A DNA stretch of 40,902 bases. It comes from Brevundimonas sp. UBA5866. Lineage in GTDB: Bacteria; Pseudomonadota; Alphaproteobacteria; Caulobacterales; Caulobacteraceae. Positions 8,619 to 16,348 of the stretch are shown piece by piece. Below the pieces are notes generated by a model. It ran no database searches. It saw only the letters and a list, made by a program, of their open reading frames with translations, and was not told where the DNA came from. The DNA lies in the NCBI RefSeq assembly GCF_002432125.1, contig NZ_DJFS01000074.1:68313-109214 (forward strand). The letters run 5' to 3'. Position 1 is the first letter of the stretch, and the number at the start of each line of letters is the position of its first letter. Position numbers and translations under genes: made by a program.

Positions 8619-8645
8619 GAAAAAGGCGGCCCCGCCGGAGCCGCC
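8619..8645 (-). terminator. Rho-independent terminator after popZ
   Basis: On the minus strand GGCGGC (8640-8645 complement) pairs with GCCGCC (8625-8630 complement), followed by five T (8620-8624). It lies downstream of popZ and upstream of the chosen valS start, which supports separate transcripts. Confidence 0.75.
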
Positions 8646-8676
8646 CCCTTCATTTAATGTCTGGCGAAGCCGAGGG

Positions 8677-9219
8677 CTAGCTCGCACTGCGAGCGATGCG
8701 CTCTACTTCCTTGCGAACTTCACGTTCGACGATAGCCGGCAGGTTCGTATCCAGCCAGTTCTTCAGCATCGGACGCAGCATGTCGCGAACCATGCCCTCA
8801 ACGGTGTTGCCGCTATCGAAGGGCATATCCTGTGCGGTCGGTGCCGAGGAAGGGCGGCCGACAGCGGCCAGTCCGGCAAAGGCGCTTGCGGCCTCGGCAG
8901 CCGTGCTCTCGCTGACCAAGGCATCGTCCGTGACCGGGAAATCCTGAACAACCGGTTCCGGCTCCGGCTCATATACCGGCGCACTGACATCCAGATCACC
9001 GATAACCTCGGCAGCCGGTGCCTCATAAGGCTCGGTCAGTTCCAGAACCTCTTCTTCCGGCTCTGCGGCAAAGGTCACAGGTTCCGGCTCCGGTTCGACA
9101 ACCGGTGCCTCTTCAACCGCCTCGCTCGTTTCAGCGGGCGCATCGTCTTCCGAGATAATCCGGCGAATAGACGCCAGAATCTCTTCCATCGTCGGTTCCT
9201 GAGCGGTCTGTTCGGTCAT
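8677..9219 (-). CDS. popZ: Polar organizing protein PopZ (DUF2497)
   Basis: A 180-residue PopZ homologue. In Caulobacter PopZ forms a polar matrix that anchors the ParB-parS centromere and recruits cell-cycle regulators. The N-terminal recognition helix EPTMEEILASIRRIISEDDAP (residues 8-28) is nearly the family consensus. A Pro/Glu/Val-rich acidic linker follows (about 29-120), and then the C-terminal helices needed for oligomerisation (MVRDMLRPMLKNWLDTNLP, VEREVRKEVERIA). Length is close to the 177 residues of the Caulobacter protein. The valS neighbour is conserved with Caulobacter as I recall. The gene has its own terminator downstream. Confidence 0.95.
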   Translation of the reverse strand: MTEQTAQEPTMEEILASIRRIISEDDAPAETSEAVEEAPVVEPEPEPVTFAAEPEEEVLELTEPYEAPAAEVIGDLDVSAPVYEPEPEPVVQDFPVTDDALVSESTAAEAASAFAGLAAVGRPSSAPTAQDMPFDSGNTVEGMVRDMLRPMLKNWLDTNLPAIVEREVRKEVERIARSAS

Positions 9220-9392
9220 AACGAGCCTTGGGAAAATGGCGAGTGGCAGCGGTTGAGTGTTTTGCGATCAGAAACCACAAGTTTTAAAAAAACCGGAATC
9301 TTTGCGCAGAGAACAGCGAATAGGCCTTACGTCGCACCAACCCGAGACGGAATCAACGCCCGTTTTTCCCTTTATGGGTGATCAGCGGGTAT

Positions 9393-9416
9393 AAAAAAGG
9401 GCGGGTTGCCCCGCCC
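9393..9416 (-). terminator. Rho-independent terminator after tolC
   Basis: On the minus strand GGGCGGG pairs with CCCGCCC (9410-9416 and 9399-9405) around a 4-base loop and is followed by six T (9393-9398). It lies ten bases after the stop of the TolC-family gene. Confidence 0.85.
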
Positions 9417-9425
9417 TCTTCCGGC

Positions 9426-11006
9426 TTAGCTTCGTGGTGCTGTGCGAACCACTTCGCCCTTGAGTTCGCGGTCAATCGGCGCGTCCTCGTATCCTGTGGT
9501 GGGCGTAACGCGCGGCGAACCGATCGCATCGATGGCCTCGATCACGCCGTCCCACGGCAGAGCCCCACGATTACGTACCGCGTTGTAGTTGTCCTCGGCG
9601 TCGTAGACTTCCAGAGTCGGATCAAGCTGCGGGCCGGTCAGATTGCCCATTGCCGCCAAAAGCTGGGCCTGGGCAACGTAATAGTTGCGACGCGCCGACG
9701 CCAAGGTGACCTGCGCGCTGCGCAGTTCCAGTTCTTGGTTCAGGACGTCCAGCGTCGTGCGCAGACCGACCTGAGCTTCCTGACGCACCCCCTCGGCAGC
9801 CACGGAGGCAGCGCGAACGGCCTGCTCACCCGCCGCCAGCGACGAACGCGCCGATACGGCTTGAGCATAGGCGGAGCTGATCGATTGAAGCACGCTACGG
9901 CGCTGGCCTTCGATGTTGATCTGGGCCGCGTTCGCACGTTCCAGAGCCTGTGCCACACGCGACTGGTTCAGACCGCCGGTGAAGAGCGGCACCGAAATGC
10001 TGGCCCCTGCGGTAAAGTTCGTGTTGGACGACAGGTCCAGATTCGAAAACTCGTTCGAAGTACCGCCATACGAGGCCGTCAGCCGCGCCGAAGGACGGTA
10101 TTCGGCACGGGCTGCCGCGACATTCGCCTCCGCCGCGGCCAGATCATACTGGGCGGCAAGAATGCCCGGGTTGTTGGCAAGTCCCACATCGAGCGCAGCG
10201 TCGAAATCGGCCGGCACGTTCGGCAGAGGCGGAAGCTCTTCCAGGCTGGTCGGTGCCTGACCCACAACCGTGGAATAGGCTGCACGCGAAACGGACAGCT
10301 GGGCCTGAGCTTGTGCCAGATCGGATTCGGACTGGGCCAGACGGGCTTCGGACTGGGCCACGTCGGTACGGGTAATTTCACCCACTTCGAAACGCGCGTT
10401 CGATTCATCAAGCTGACGGCGCAGTACCGTCAGGTTTTCCTGACGAACCCGCAGGATTTCCATATCCCGCAGAACATCCGCATAGGCCTGAATGACCGAA
10501 AGCATGACATTCTGTTCGACGCTGCGCAGGTTTTCGCGGCCGGAAAAAATGTTGGCATCGGCAGCGGCAATGGCATTGCTGGTGCGACCACCCGACCAGA
10601 TCGTCTGGCCCAACTGTACCGTCGCCGACAGGGAATCGGTTTCGCGGGTGCCGCCAGTGACCGAGGTGCTCGGCGGGATGGTGCCGGTGGCATCGGGGAT
10701 GCCGTCACCATTCAGATCGATCGGCAGGACAGCGCCCGGAACGGTCGTGGTCACACGCTCGCTTGTGGAGCGCTGATAGGAAGGACCGCCCGATACCGAA
10801 AGCGTCGGACGCAGGCCCGCGCGGGCCTGTACGGTCGTCTCGTCCAGCGCGCGCTGGTTTGCGCGCTGGGCCAGCAGGGTCGGATTGGTCCGATACGCAA
10901 GGTTCACGGCGTCGCGCAGTGATTCCGCCATTGCCGGACCCGAAAGTCCGCCGATGATCAAAGATATGACTGCTGCCGAAGCCAAAACGCGCGAGCGATC
11001 CAACAT
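9426..11006 (-). CDS. tolC: TolC family outer-membrane efflux/secretion channel protein
   Basis: About 526 residues. The signal peptide is hydrophobic (VLASAAVISLIIGG) with a likely cut after GPAMA. Two OEP repeats of long heptad helices follow, typical of the trimeric TolC barrel-tunnel that connects type I secretion systems or RND/ABC pumps to the outside. Conserved features include SLRDAVNLAYRTNPTL at the mature N-terminus and the GGLNQSRV turn of the second repeat. ATG 11006 is chosen because AGGAACAGG lies just before it and the signal peptide then has normal length; an upstream ATG at 11045 adds 13 residues. In Caulobacter the matching position holds an RsaF S-layer exporter component (recalled), but the substrate here is not known. 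Confidence 0.9.
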   Translation of the reverse strand: MLDRSRVLASAAVISLIIGGLSGPAMAESLRDAVNLAYRTNPTLLAQRANQRALDETTVQARAGLRPTLSVSGGPSYQRSTSERVTTTVPGAVLPIDLNGDGIPDATGTIPPSTSVTGGTRETDSLSATVQLGQTIWSGGRTSNAIAAADANIFSGRENLRSVEQNVMLSVIQAYADVLRDMEILRVRQENLTVLRRQLDESNARFEVGEITRTDVAQSEARLAQSESDLAQAQAQLSVSRAAYSTVVGQAPTSLEELPPLPNVPADFDAALDVGLANNPGILAAQYDLAAAEANVAAARAEYRPSARLTASYGGTSNEFSNLDLSSNTNFTAGASISVPLFTGGLNQSRVAQALERANAAQINIEGQRRSVLQSISSAYAQAVSARSSLAAGEQAVRAASVAAEGVRQEAQVGLRTTLDVLNQELELRSAQVTLASARRNYYVAQAQLLAAMGNLTGPQLDPTLEVYDAEDNYNAVRNRGALPWDGVIEAIDAIGSPRVTPTTGYEDAPIDRELKGEVVRTAPRS

Positions 11007-11117
11007 AAACCTGTTCCTGACTGCCCTCGTTCGAGGGTCCAACATCGTTCTTCTACCGGCGTAGATGATCGTAACCTTTCAGCTACGCCAGTTAAGTTTT
11101 TTTCACGCTAGCTAAGC

Positions 11118-11140
11118 TTGGCTCCGTCGCAGCGAGCCAA
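11118..11140 (-). terminator. Hairpin downstream of the pcm-like gene
   Basis: TTGGCTC (11118-11124) and GAGCCAA (11134-11140) form a 7-bp stem with a 9-base loop just past the stop of the minus-strand gene. No clear T-run follows directly, so it may be a weak or Rho-assisted terminator. Confidence 0.35.
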
Positions 11141-11149
11141 CCTTTTATT

Positions 11150-11779
11150 TCAGAGCGCGAACGCAGGCTGCGGGGCCAGTTCGGCCAGCACATCCGGAGC
11201 GGCATCGAACAGCTCGCGGCGCGACACGCCTTCCTTGCCCTTCACATAGACAACAGCCTTGCCCGCAGGGCCTGAACGCTCGACGACGACCAGGCGGCCA
11301 CCTTGAGCCAAAGCTTCGATCCAGGCCTCCTGACGCGCCGGCACTGCGGCTTCGGACACGATCAGGTCATAGCCCTCGCCTTGCGGCTGGTTCAGCGGCG
11401 CAACCACCGTCTGGACGCCGTAATCAGCCAGCGCTTCGCCGGTGACGGCGAAAACATCGGCATTCGAATCCTGCACCGTCACTTCAAGACCGATACGGGC
11501 AAGAACCGCAGCGGCATACGGGCCGACGATGACCAGAGCCTTTTCACCGGCCTTGGGTTCGGCACCTTCCAGCAGCTTGCCCATATCGCGCGGCAGCATC
11601 AGGCGACGGCCGGCGGTGATTTCCGGCATGACATCGGCATAGGCCGAAAAAGCACGGTCAGGCGCACAGAAACGCTCACGCTCAACACTACCCATTGCAG
11701 CGTGCAGTTCGCGATTCGTGACGTCATTTACGCGGACCTGGCTGTCCACCATGACCTTACGAGCGGCGGCGAAATCCAT
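11150..11779 (-). CDS. Protein-L-isoaspartate O-methyltransferase-like protein
   Basis: A 209-residue PCMT-family protein. The N-terminus reads MDFAAARKVMVDSQVRVNDV, the form common in alphaproteobacterial short PCMT-like proteins. The SAM-binding loop is degenerate: the usual GxGxGY is replaced by VIVGPYAAAVLA (residues about 83-94). YDLIVSEAAV (about 136-145) holds the family's post-loop strand. Classic PCMT repairs isoaspartyl residues using SAM, but this loop variation makes the activity uncertain. It sits upstream of tolC in the same direction, as in related genomes (recalled). The start at 11779 has TCCAAGGACACTGAAAC before it. Confidence 0.8.
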   Translation of the reverse strand: MDFAAARKVMVDSQVRVNDVTNRELHAAMGSVERERFCAPDRAFSAYADVMPEITAGRRLMLPRDMGKLLEGAEPKAGEKALVIVGPYAAAVLARIGLEVTVQDSNADVFAVTGEALADYGVQTVVAPLNQPQGEGYDLIVSEAAVPARQEAWIEALAQGGRLVVVERSGPAGKAVVYVKGKEGVSRRELFDAAPDVLAELAPQPAFAL

Positions 11780-11906
11780 GTTTCAGTGTCCTTGGAGGCG
11801 ACTAAGGCAAAAAATCTGCCGCGCTTATAAGACTCTACGTTGCGAACCGCAAACTATTGAGGTAGTCACGCCTTCCTCGCAGCAGCGCAGTGCCCCTCGG
11901 GGCGAC

Positions 11907-11980
11907 GGCCTGATGGCGGAGTGGTGACGCAGAGGACTGCAAATCCTTGCACCCGGGTTCGATTCCCGGTCAGGCCTCCA
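11907..11980 (+). tRNA. tRNA-Cys (GCA)
   Basis: A 74-base cloverleaf with encoded CCA. The acceptor arms are GGCCTGA and TCAGGCC. The T-arm is CGGGTTCGATTCCCG. The anticodon GCA is at 11939-11941 in loop CTGCAAA. Confidence 0.97.
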
Positions 11981-11998
11981 CTGCTGCAGAGCAAAAGG

Positions 11999-12026
11999 AG
12001 CCGCCCTTCGGGGCGGCTTTCTTTTT
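11999..12026 (+). terminator. Rho-independent terminator of tRNA-Cys
   Basis: AGCCGCCC (11999-12006), loop TTCG, GGGCGGCT (12011-12018), then TTCTTTTT. A strong UUCG-capped hairpin 18 bases after the tRNA. Confidence 0.9.
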
Positions 12027-12150
12027 ATCCGTATGTGTTCGACGCACGACAACGGATCCTCCCTCTCCCATCCGATCACGGTCTAGGTACGATTCGCTTT
12101 TCGCGGTGGATCAGCGGCAACGGATTCGCCTTTATGGCGACGCTTAATTC

Positions 12151-12179
12151 TTGACAATGACGTCAAAATCTGGCATACC
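12151..12179 (+). promoter_or_regulatory. Candidate promoter of the long SGNH-hydrolase leader
   Basis: TTGACA (12151-12156) is a perfect -35. Seventeen bases later comes CATACC (12174-12179), a weak -10 that is compatible with the looser GCTANAWC consensus of Caulobacter. TGACGTCA, an 8-base palindrome, lies in the spacer at 12158-12165 and could be an operator. About 300 bases separate this from the start codon at 12476. Confidence 0.45.
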
Positions 12180-12425
12180 GAAGCTATCGAACTGACAGCG
12201 GTTTCCGCCGTTCGACACCCCGAAAAATCTAAATCAAAGACTTTGCACCACGGCTTTATGCCGTGCCTTGCACCTTGGCCGTCGCAAACAGGATTTGCGT
12301 CGCCAAACCGTTGTGCGATCCGAACGTCGTGAGACTGTGCGGCATCCCTTTTGTTGGATCCGGTGTGCGCTGACGCATGCCGATCAAGGGCAGCCACTTG
12401 ATGGGTGGCTGCCCTGCTTCTTCGT
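12180..12425 (+). ncRNA. Candidate structured leader or small RNA before the SGNH gene
   Basis: No gene is convincing from 12027 to 12475, but the stretch after the promoter is rich in hairpins. CACGGC-TTTAT-GCCGTG is near 12249. GCAAA-CAGGA-TTTGC is near 12286. A perfect 10-bp stem is formed by GGGCAGCCAC (12388-12397) and GTGGCTGCCC (12405-12414) with a 7-base loop, followed by TGCTTCTTCGTCT. That last hairpin could be a terminator or attenuator. I recognise no known riboswitch, 6S, SRP or RNase P signature. Confidence 0.35.
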
Positions 12426-12475
12426 CTAAAAACGCAGCGTCGGATGACGCCGCCCCTCCCCAGGATGGAACCTAT

Positions 12476-13789
12476 ATGTCCGATACATTCGAATCCCAGC
12501 CCGCCATCATGCCGCTTGGCCACTCGCCGTCGGCAGGGCGCGATGTACCTTTCAACAATCTGGTGGCGTTTCTGGGTGACAGCATCACGGCATCGGGTAT
12601 CAACAACGATGCCAGCAATATCCGCGACACCGCCCGGGGCCTCAATTTTTGGGTTCCGGCTTTGACCCGCCAGGCCTTCCAGACCCATCAAGGCCTCAAC
12701 TTCGGTGTGTCCGGTGACACAACCGCAGGCGCATTGGCCCGCATTCAGGACGTTATCGACAGCGGAGCCGGAACGTGCGTCGTGCTCATCGGCACAAATG
12801 ATGTCGGGACCAGCCTGTCTAGCGTTAAGGCCAATCTTAGCGGCATCTATCAGGCGTTGACCGATGCGGGCATTCTGACCATCGCCATGCCTGTGCTGCC
12901 ACGCAACGCGGTGTCCACAAGTGATTATGGCTGGTTGAACTCTATCAACCAATGGATCCGCAAGCAGGAAGCCCACTTCCCCTGCCTTCGCGTTATCGAT
13001 GCGACGCAGTATTTCGGCGACCTGAATTCCCTCACCTATTCGCCCAAACCGGGCTTTACCTATGACGGTCTGCACCCGATGGCGATTGGCGCACGCTATG
13101 CGGCACAGCCGATCGCAGACTACCTGCTGACACTACGCCGTCCGCAATCCCGCCAGCTGCAAAGCATCACCGACCATTATTGGCCCACGACAAACGAAGG
13201 CGGCTATCTCAACCAGAACCCCGCCATGTCTGGCACAGGGGGTACGGTAGGCGCGGGCATAAGCGGCGTCTTAGCGGACGGTTGGGCCATCAGCCGCTCG
13301 GAAGGCGGCGGGGACATGTCGGCCCTGAATGTGACTGCCAGCAAGATCATCCACCCCGGCACCGGATCGGTCGCACAGCGCATCAGCTATTCCGGAAACG
13401 TCACGGGCGGCTGGCAAACTGTCATCACGCTCTATGATTTCGGCCTGACCTATCAAGAGCATCTTCGCGCGGGCGACACGATCGAGTTCATTGTGGAACT
13501 GGACATTCCCGGTGCCCTACCCGCTGTGTCCGGCGTTGTGCCCTTCATACAGATTCAGCAGGCAGGCAATTGGAAGTCATCCTATGCCGGCTCCACCTCT
13601 ACATCGGACGACTGGACCAATGACGGCTTCCGGGGCGTGCTGAAAACGCCGCCGCTTACCCTCACCCACGCTCTTGCTGCGGGCGAGAATGCGCGCTGCG
13701 ACATCTGGATCTATTTCAAGAACGTCGCCCATACCGGCGTTTCCGGCACGATCGACGTGTTGAGTGCCGCTGTTCGCAAGGTCGTCTGA
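12476..13789 (+). CDS. SGNH/GDSL hydrolase with C-terminal beta-rich domain
   Basis: A 437-residue two-domain protein. Residues about 28-220 are an SGNH hydrolase: block I FLGDSIT with nucleophile Ser36, block II FGVSGDTT, block III IGTND (105-109), and block V DGLH with Asp197 and His200. The family removes acyl groups from lipids or glycans. Residues about 225-437 form a second, apparently beta-rich domain that I do not recognise, possibly carbohydrate-binding. No signal peptide is seen, which is unusual if it acts on envelope or extracellular glycans. ATG 12476 follows AGGATGGAA; an in-frame ATG at 12377 would need translation through the 10-bp hairpin. Confidence 0.85.
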   Translation: MSDTFESQPAIMPLGHSPSAGRDVPFNNLVAFLGDSITASGINNDASNIRDTARGLNFWVPALTRQAFQTHQGLNFGVSGDTTAGALARIQDVIDSGAGTCVVLIGTNDVGTSLSSVKANLSGIYQALTDAGILTIAMPVLPRNAVSTSDYGWLNSINQWIRKQEAHFPCLRVIDATQYFGDLNSLTYSPKPGFTYDGLHPMAIGARYAAQPIADYLLTLRRPQSRQLQSITDHYWPTTNEGGYLNQNPAMSGTGGTVGAGISGVLADGWAISRSEGGGDMSALNVTASKIIHPGTGSVAQRISYSGNVTGGWQTVITLYDFGLTYQEHLRAGDTIEFIVELDIPGALPAVSGVVPFIQIQQAGNWKSSYAGSTSTSDDWTNDGFRGVLKTPPLTLTHALAAGENARCDIWIYFKNVAHTGVSGTIDVLSAAVRKVV

Positions 13790-13805
13790 TCGAGGCAGGG
13801 CCTGT

Positions 13806-13837
13806 CACCCCGGTACACTGTGCCGGGGTGTTCTTTA
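13806..13837. terminator. Terminator between convergent SGNH and TrmH genes
   Basis: CACCCCGG (13806-13813) and CCGGGGTG (13823-13830) form an 8-bp stem with a 9-base loop, then TTCTTTA on the plus strand. It overlaps the 3' end of the convergent gene by a few bases. Confidence 0.8.
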
Positions 13838-14650
13838 TCGAACGCCTGTTGTGATGTGGTGCAGGGCAATACCGCTGGTCACGGCCACATTCAGGGAATC
13901 GAATCCGCCCGCCATACGGATACCGACCGGCGTGCATTGCTCAATCACGTCTTTCGGTAACCCCGGCCCCTCGCTGCCCAGCAACAGGGCCACCCGGCGA
14001 CCCGGCCTATAGTCCGCCAACTGGGTCACAGCCGAAGGCGTCAACGCCAGAACCTCAAAGCCTTTTTCCTGCAAGCCCAGCACGATTTCCGAGGCTGTTG
14101 CGGCCCTTGCCATCGGTGTGCGCAAGACTGCCCCGACCGAGACGCGGATCGCCTTGCGGTAAAAAGGATCACAGCACCCCGAATCCATCAGCACGGCATC
14201 TGCGCCAAACGCCGCGGCATTACGGAATATACCGCCGATGTTGTCGTGATTGCCGATACCGCTGGCGACCACCAGCGTCGCGCGTGCACCATCCTGCACC
14301 AAGCCCTCGACAACCTCTGCGACAGGTCGCAAGTCGGGCTTTTGGCCAATCGCCAATATGCCCCGATGCAGGTGAAAGCCTGCGATCTGGTCCAGAATCT
14401 CCTGCTCAGCCGTGTAGACAGGAACGCCCGGCGGCACATTCGCCAAAAGCGGCAGAAGACCCTCCAACCGCTTTTGCGCGATCAGCACCGCCACCGGACG
14501 GCATAGGCTGGAGGGGGACAGCAGGACATTCAGCACCACCTCACCCTCTGCAATGAACAGACCCTCGCGCCCTGTCAGGTCGCGCTCTTTCACATCGCGG
14601 AAAGGCAGAACGGCGGGATGGTTGGCGTCTGTAATATGGGTCGGCGTCAT
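13835..14650 (-). CDS. TrmH/SpoU-family RNA 2'-O-methyltransferase
   Basis: A 271-residue SPOUT methyltransferase. The N-terminal substrate-binding domain is followed by the trefoil-knot catalytic domain. Motif 1 is GNHDNIGGIFRNAAAFGAD. Motif 2 is LLLGSEGPGLP. Motif 3 is FDSLNVAVTSGIALHH, with the knot and SAM site. The family methylates ribose 2'-OH of tRNA or rRNA; the exact site is not predictable from this sequence. ATG 14650 is used; a GTG two codons earlier (14656) is possible. It is convergent with the SGNH gene and upstream of the tRNA-Asn pair on the opposite strand. Confidence 0.92.
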   Translation of the reverse strand: MTPTHITDANHPAVLPFRDVKERDLTGREGLFIAEGEVVLNVLLSPSSLCRPVAVLIAQKRLEGLLPLLANVPPGVPVYTAEQEILDQIAGFHLHRGILAIGQKPDLRPVAEVVEGLVQDGARATLVVASGIGNHDNIGGIFRNAAAFGADAVLMDSGCCDPFYRKAIRVSVGAVLRTPMARAATASEIVLGLQEKGFEVLALTPSAVTQLADYRPGRRVALLLGSEGPGLPKDVIEQCTPVGIRMAGGFDSLNVAVTSGIALHHITTGVR

Positions 14651-14722
14651 GACCACAGACTTAGCGCATCATTCCGACGAAGCATCGAATGAAAATTCCG
14701 GACCATTTCTGCATTTTAGCAG

Positions 14723-14752
14723 TTGCAAAACCCGAAACCCCGCTGCTATACG
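14723..14752 (+). promoter_or_regulatory. Promoter of tRNA-Asn copy 1
   Basis: TTGCAA (14723-14728) and TATACG (14747-14752) are spaced 18 bases, within GCTGCTATACGC, and 22 bases before the tRNA. The same layout precedes copy 2, which supports it as a promoter. Confidence 0.7.
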
Positions 14753-14774
14753 CGCCTCTCCCTCGGGGCAATGT

Positions 14775-14849
14775 TCCGCGGTAGCTCAGTGGTAGAGCAG
14801 CCGACTGTTAATCGGCTGGTCGTAGGTTCGAATCCTACCCGCGGAGCCA
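14775..14849 (+). tRNA. tRNA-Asn (GTT), copy 1
   Basis: A 75-base cloverleaf with encoded CCA. The acceptor arms are TCCGCGG and CCGCGGA. The anticodon GTT is at 14807-14809 in loop CTGTTAA. It is identical to the copy at 15008-15082. Confidence 0.98.
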
Positions 14850-14864
14850 GCCCCGAGGTATTTT

Positions 14865-14896
14865 ACGAAATGCGCCCTCTGTGGCGCATTTTTCGT
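14865..14896 (+). terminator. Terminator of tRNA-Asn copy 1
   Basis: ACGAAATGCGCC (14865-14876) pairs with GGCGCATTT...CGT (14883-14896) with a two-base T bulge. The 3' arm carries five T. It lies 15 bases after the tRNA. Confidence 0.75.
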
Positions 14897-14956
14897 ATCT
14901 GCCACCCTGTTTTCGCCAGCGACCAAAGATTTTTCTCTTTTAGATCAAGTCTTAGC

Positions 14957-14986
14957 TTGCGAGAATCAAAACAGGGCTGCTATACG
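14957..14986 (+). promoter_or_regulatory. Promoter of tRNA-Asn copy 2
   Basis: TTGCGA (14957-14962) and TATACG (14981-14986) with an 18-base spacer, again within GGGCTGCTATACGC. The layout is the same as for copy 1, so each tRNA appears independently transcribed. Confidence 0.7.
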
Positions 14987-15007
14987 CACCTCACCGAGAG
15001 GCAACGG

Positions 15008-15082
15008 TCCGCGGTAGCTCAGTGGTAGAGCAGCCGACTGTTAATCGGCTGGTCGTAGGTTCGAATCCTACCCGCGGAGCCA
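15008..15082 (+). tRNA. tRNA-Asn (GTT), copy 2
   Basis: A 75-base cloverleaf with encoded CCA, anticodon GTT at 15040-15042. It is base-for-base identical to copy 1, 233 bases downstream, consistent with a local duplication including promoter. Confidence 0.98.
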
Positions 15083-15098
15083 CTCCTCTTGGAAATGC

Positions 15099-15127
15099 AA
15101 AAAGCCCCGCCTCGGCGGGGCTTTTTT
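15099..15127. terminator. Rho-independent terminator after tRNA-Asn copy 2
   Basis: AAAAA-GCCCCGC, loop CTCG, GCGGGGC-TTTTTT. It is symmetric, so it can also serve the convergent Excalibur gene on the minus strand. Confidence 0.9.
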
Positions 15128-15145
15128 CATATCTGGATTACCGCC

Positions 15146-15472
15146 CTAGCGCTCGCAGGCAATACCGTCGTTGTCGCGGTCGAGGTGGGCACCATAACCC
15201 GGCTCACCACGGCGGATCGGCGCGGCCCCAGCGGCCCGCGCTTCGGAACAGTTGGCATAATAGCGCGTGCGCGTGCCCACGCCCGCTCCACTGCCCACGA
15301 ATCCCCTCGCCGCTGGCGGCGGCGTACTGGACGACCGTGACGGCCCGCGGTGACAGTGATACCCGCCATTGCGGCGGTCGTTATGGCATCCCTCGGCATT
15401 CAACCCGCCCGGATGCGCCATGACCGGCGTTGCCAGCCCCATAATCGACAGTGCGATAAGTGCGCGCTTCAT
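15146..15472 (-). CDS. Secreted YHCH-motif protein with Excalibur calcium-binding domain
   Basis: About 108 residues from ATG 15472 (MKRALIALSIMG). The signal peptide is likely cut after PVMA. The mature N-terminus has HPGGLNAEGCHNDRRNGGYH, a His/Cys motif (HxGG...GCHN...GGYHCH) that is common in small secreted proteins. A Ser/Pro-rich linker follows. The C-terminus is an Excalibur domain: YYANCSEARAAGAAPI, then GYGAHLDRDNDGIACE, in which DRDNDG resembles a calcium-binding loop and two Cys probably form a disulfide. An in-frame upstream start at 15643 would run over the opposite-strand DUF72 gene start and is rejected. Function is unknown, extracellular or periplasmic. Confidence 0.85.
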   Translation of the reverse strand: MKRALIALSIMGLATPVMAHPGGLNAEGCHNDRRNGGYHCHRGPSRSSSTPPPAARGFVGSGAGVGTRTRYYANCSEARAAGAAPIRRGEPGYGAHLDRDNDGIACER

Positions 15473-15559
15473 TTCGATACCTCCCGACGCGCCATTCCTA
15501 ATGAAATGCGGCAAACGAGTCGTTAGACAACAGGGTGAACGACACAGAAGGAGCGCCCC

Positions 15560-16309
15560 ATGGCTGGCAAAACCCACATCGGAATCGGCGGTTGGACGTT
15601 CGAACCGTGGCGCGGCACCTTCTATCCCGATGGCTTGGTTCAACGGCGTGAACTGGAATATGCCGCATCCAAGCTGACCAGCATTGAGATCAACGGCACC
15701 TATTATTCCACCTTCAAGCCCGACAGCTGGGCCAAGTGGCGCGACGAGACGCCAAAGGATTTCGTGTTTGCCGTAAAGGCCAGCCGCTACTGCACCAACC
15801 GCAAGGCCCTGTCCGAAGGCGGTGAAAGCTTCGAGAAGTTCCTGTCACAGGGCCTGACCCTGCTGGGCGACAAACTCGGCCCCATCAACTGGCAGTTCAT
15901 GGGCACGAAAAAGTTCGATCCCGTCGATTTCGAGGGCTTCCTCAAACTGCTGCCCAAGGAAAAGGACGGCGTACGCCTTCGCCACGCGCTCGAAGTCCGC
16001 AACCCGACCTTTGCCTGCGAGGAATTCTACGACCTCGCCCGAAAATACAACGCCGCCATCGTCTATGCCGTCGATGACGAAGAACCGACCTGGCCGGAAA
16101 TCGACGAACGCACTGCCGACTTCACCTATGCCCGCCTGATGTCCAGCCGCGCCGACGAGCCCACTGGCCTGACCGGCGAAGAGTTGGACACCATCGCCGC
16201 CCGCACCCGCGACTGGACCAAGGGCGGCGACGTGTTCGCCTATTTCATCTCCGGCGCGAAGGTCCGCAATCCGGCAGCAGCAATGGCGCTGATCGACAAG
16301 TTGAAATAG
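15560..16309 (+). CDS. DUF72 (YecE-like) protein
   Basis: A 249-residue DUF72 protein with a predicted TIM-barrel fold. Family signatures include GIGGWTFEPWRGTFYP at the N-terminus, IEINGTYYS near residue 47, FVFAVKASRY near residue 75, and GPINWQF near residue 110. Biochemical function of the family is not established. The start is ATG 15560 with AGAAGGAG ending seven bases upstream, a good ribosome binding site. It is divergent from the Excalibur gene. Confidence 0.92.
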   Translation: MAGKTHIGIGGWTFEPWRGTFYPDGLVQRRELEYAASKLTSIEINGTYYSTFKPDSWAKWRDETPKDFVFAVKASRYCTNRKALSEGGESFEKFLSQGLTLLGDKLGPINWQFMGTKKFDPVDFEGFLKLLPKEKDGVRLRHALEVRNPTFACEEFYDLARKYNAAIVYAVDDEEPTWPEIDERTADFTYARLMSSRADEPTGLTGEELDTIAARTRDWTKGGDVFAYFISGAKVRNPAAAMALIDKLK

Positions 16310-16348
16310 CATCGTTCGGCCAATCGGTTTCCGCATAGGAGTGCGCCA

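Noticed and set aside
7811..8680. Long plus-strand frame opposite valS and similar frames opposite tolC (9378-10922), tatD-holB (19317-20918), rumA-like (3347-4210) and the recombinase (24238-25266)
   Set aside because: All are mirror frames of well-supported genes in high-GC DNA, lacking ribosome binding sites and family motifs.
12083..13075. Minus-strand 330-residue frame opposite the SGNH hydrolase
   Set aside because: The plus-strand frame has the full SGNH motif series; the opposite frame has none.
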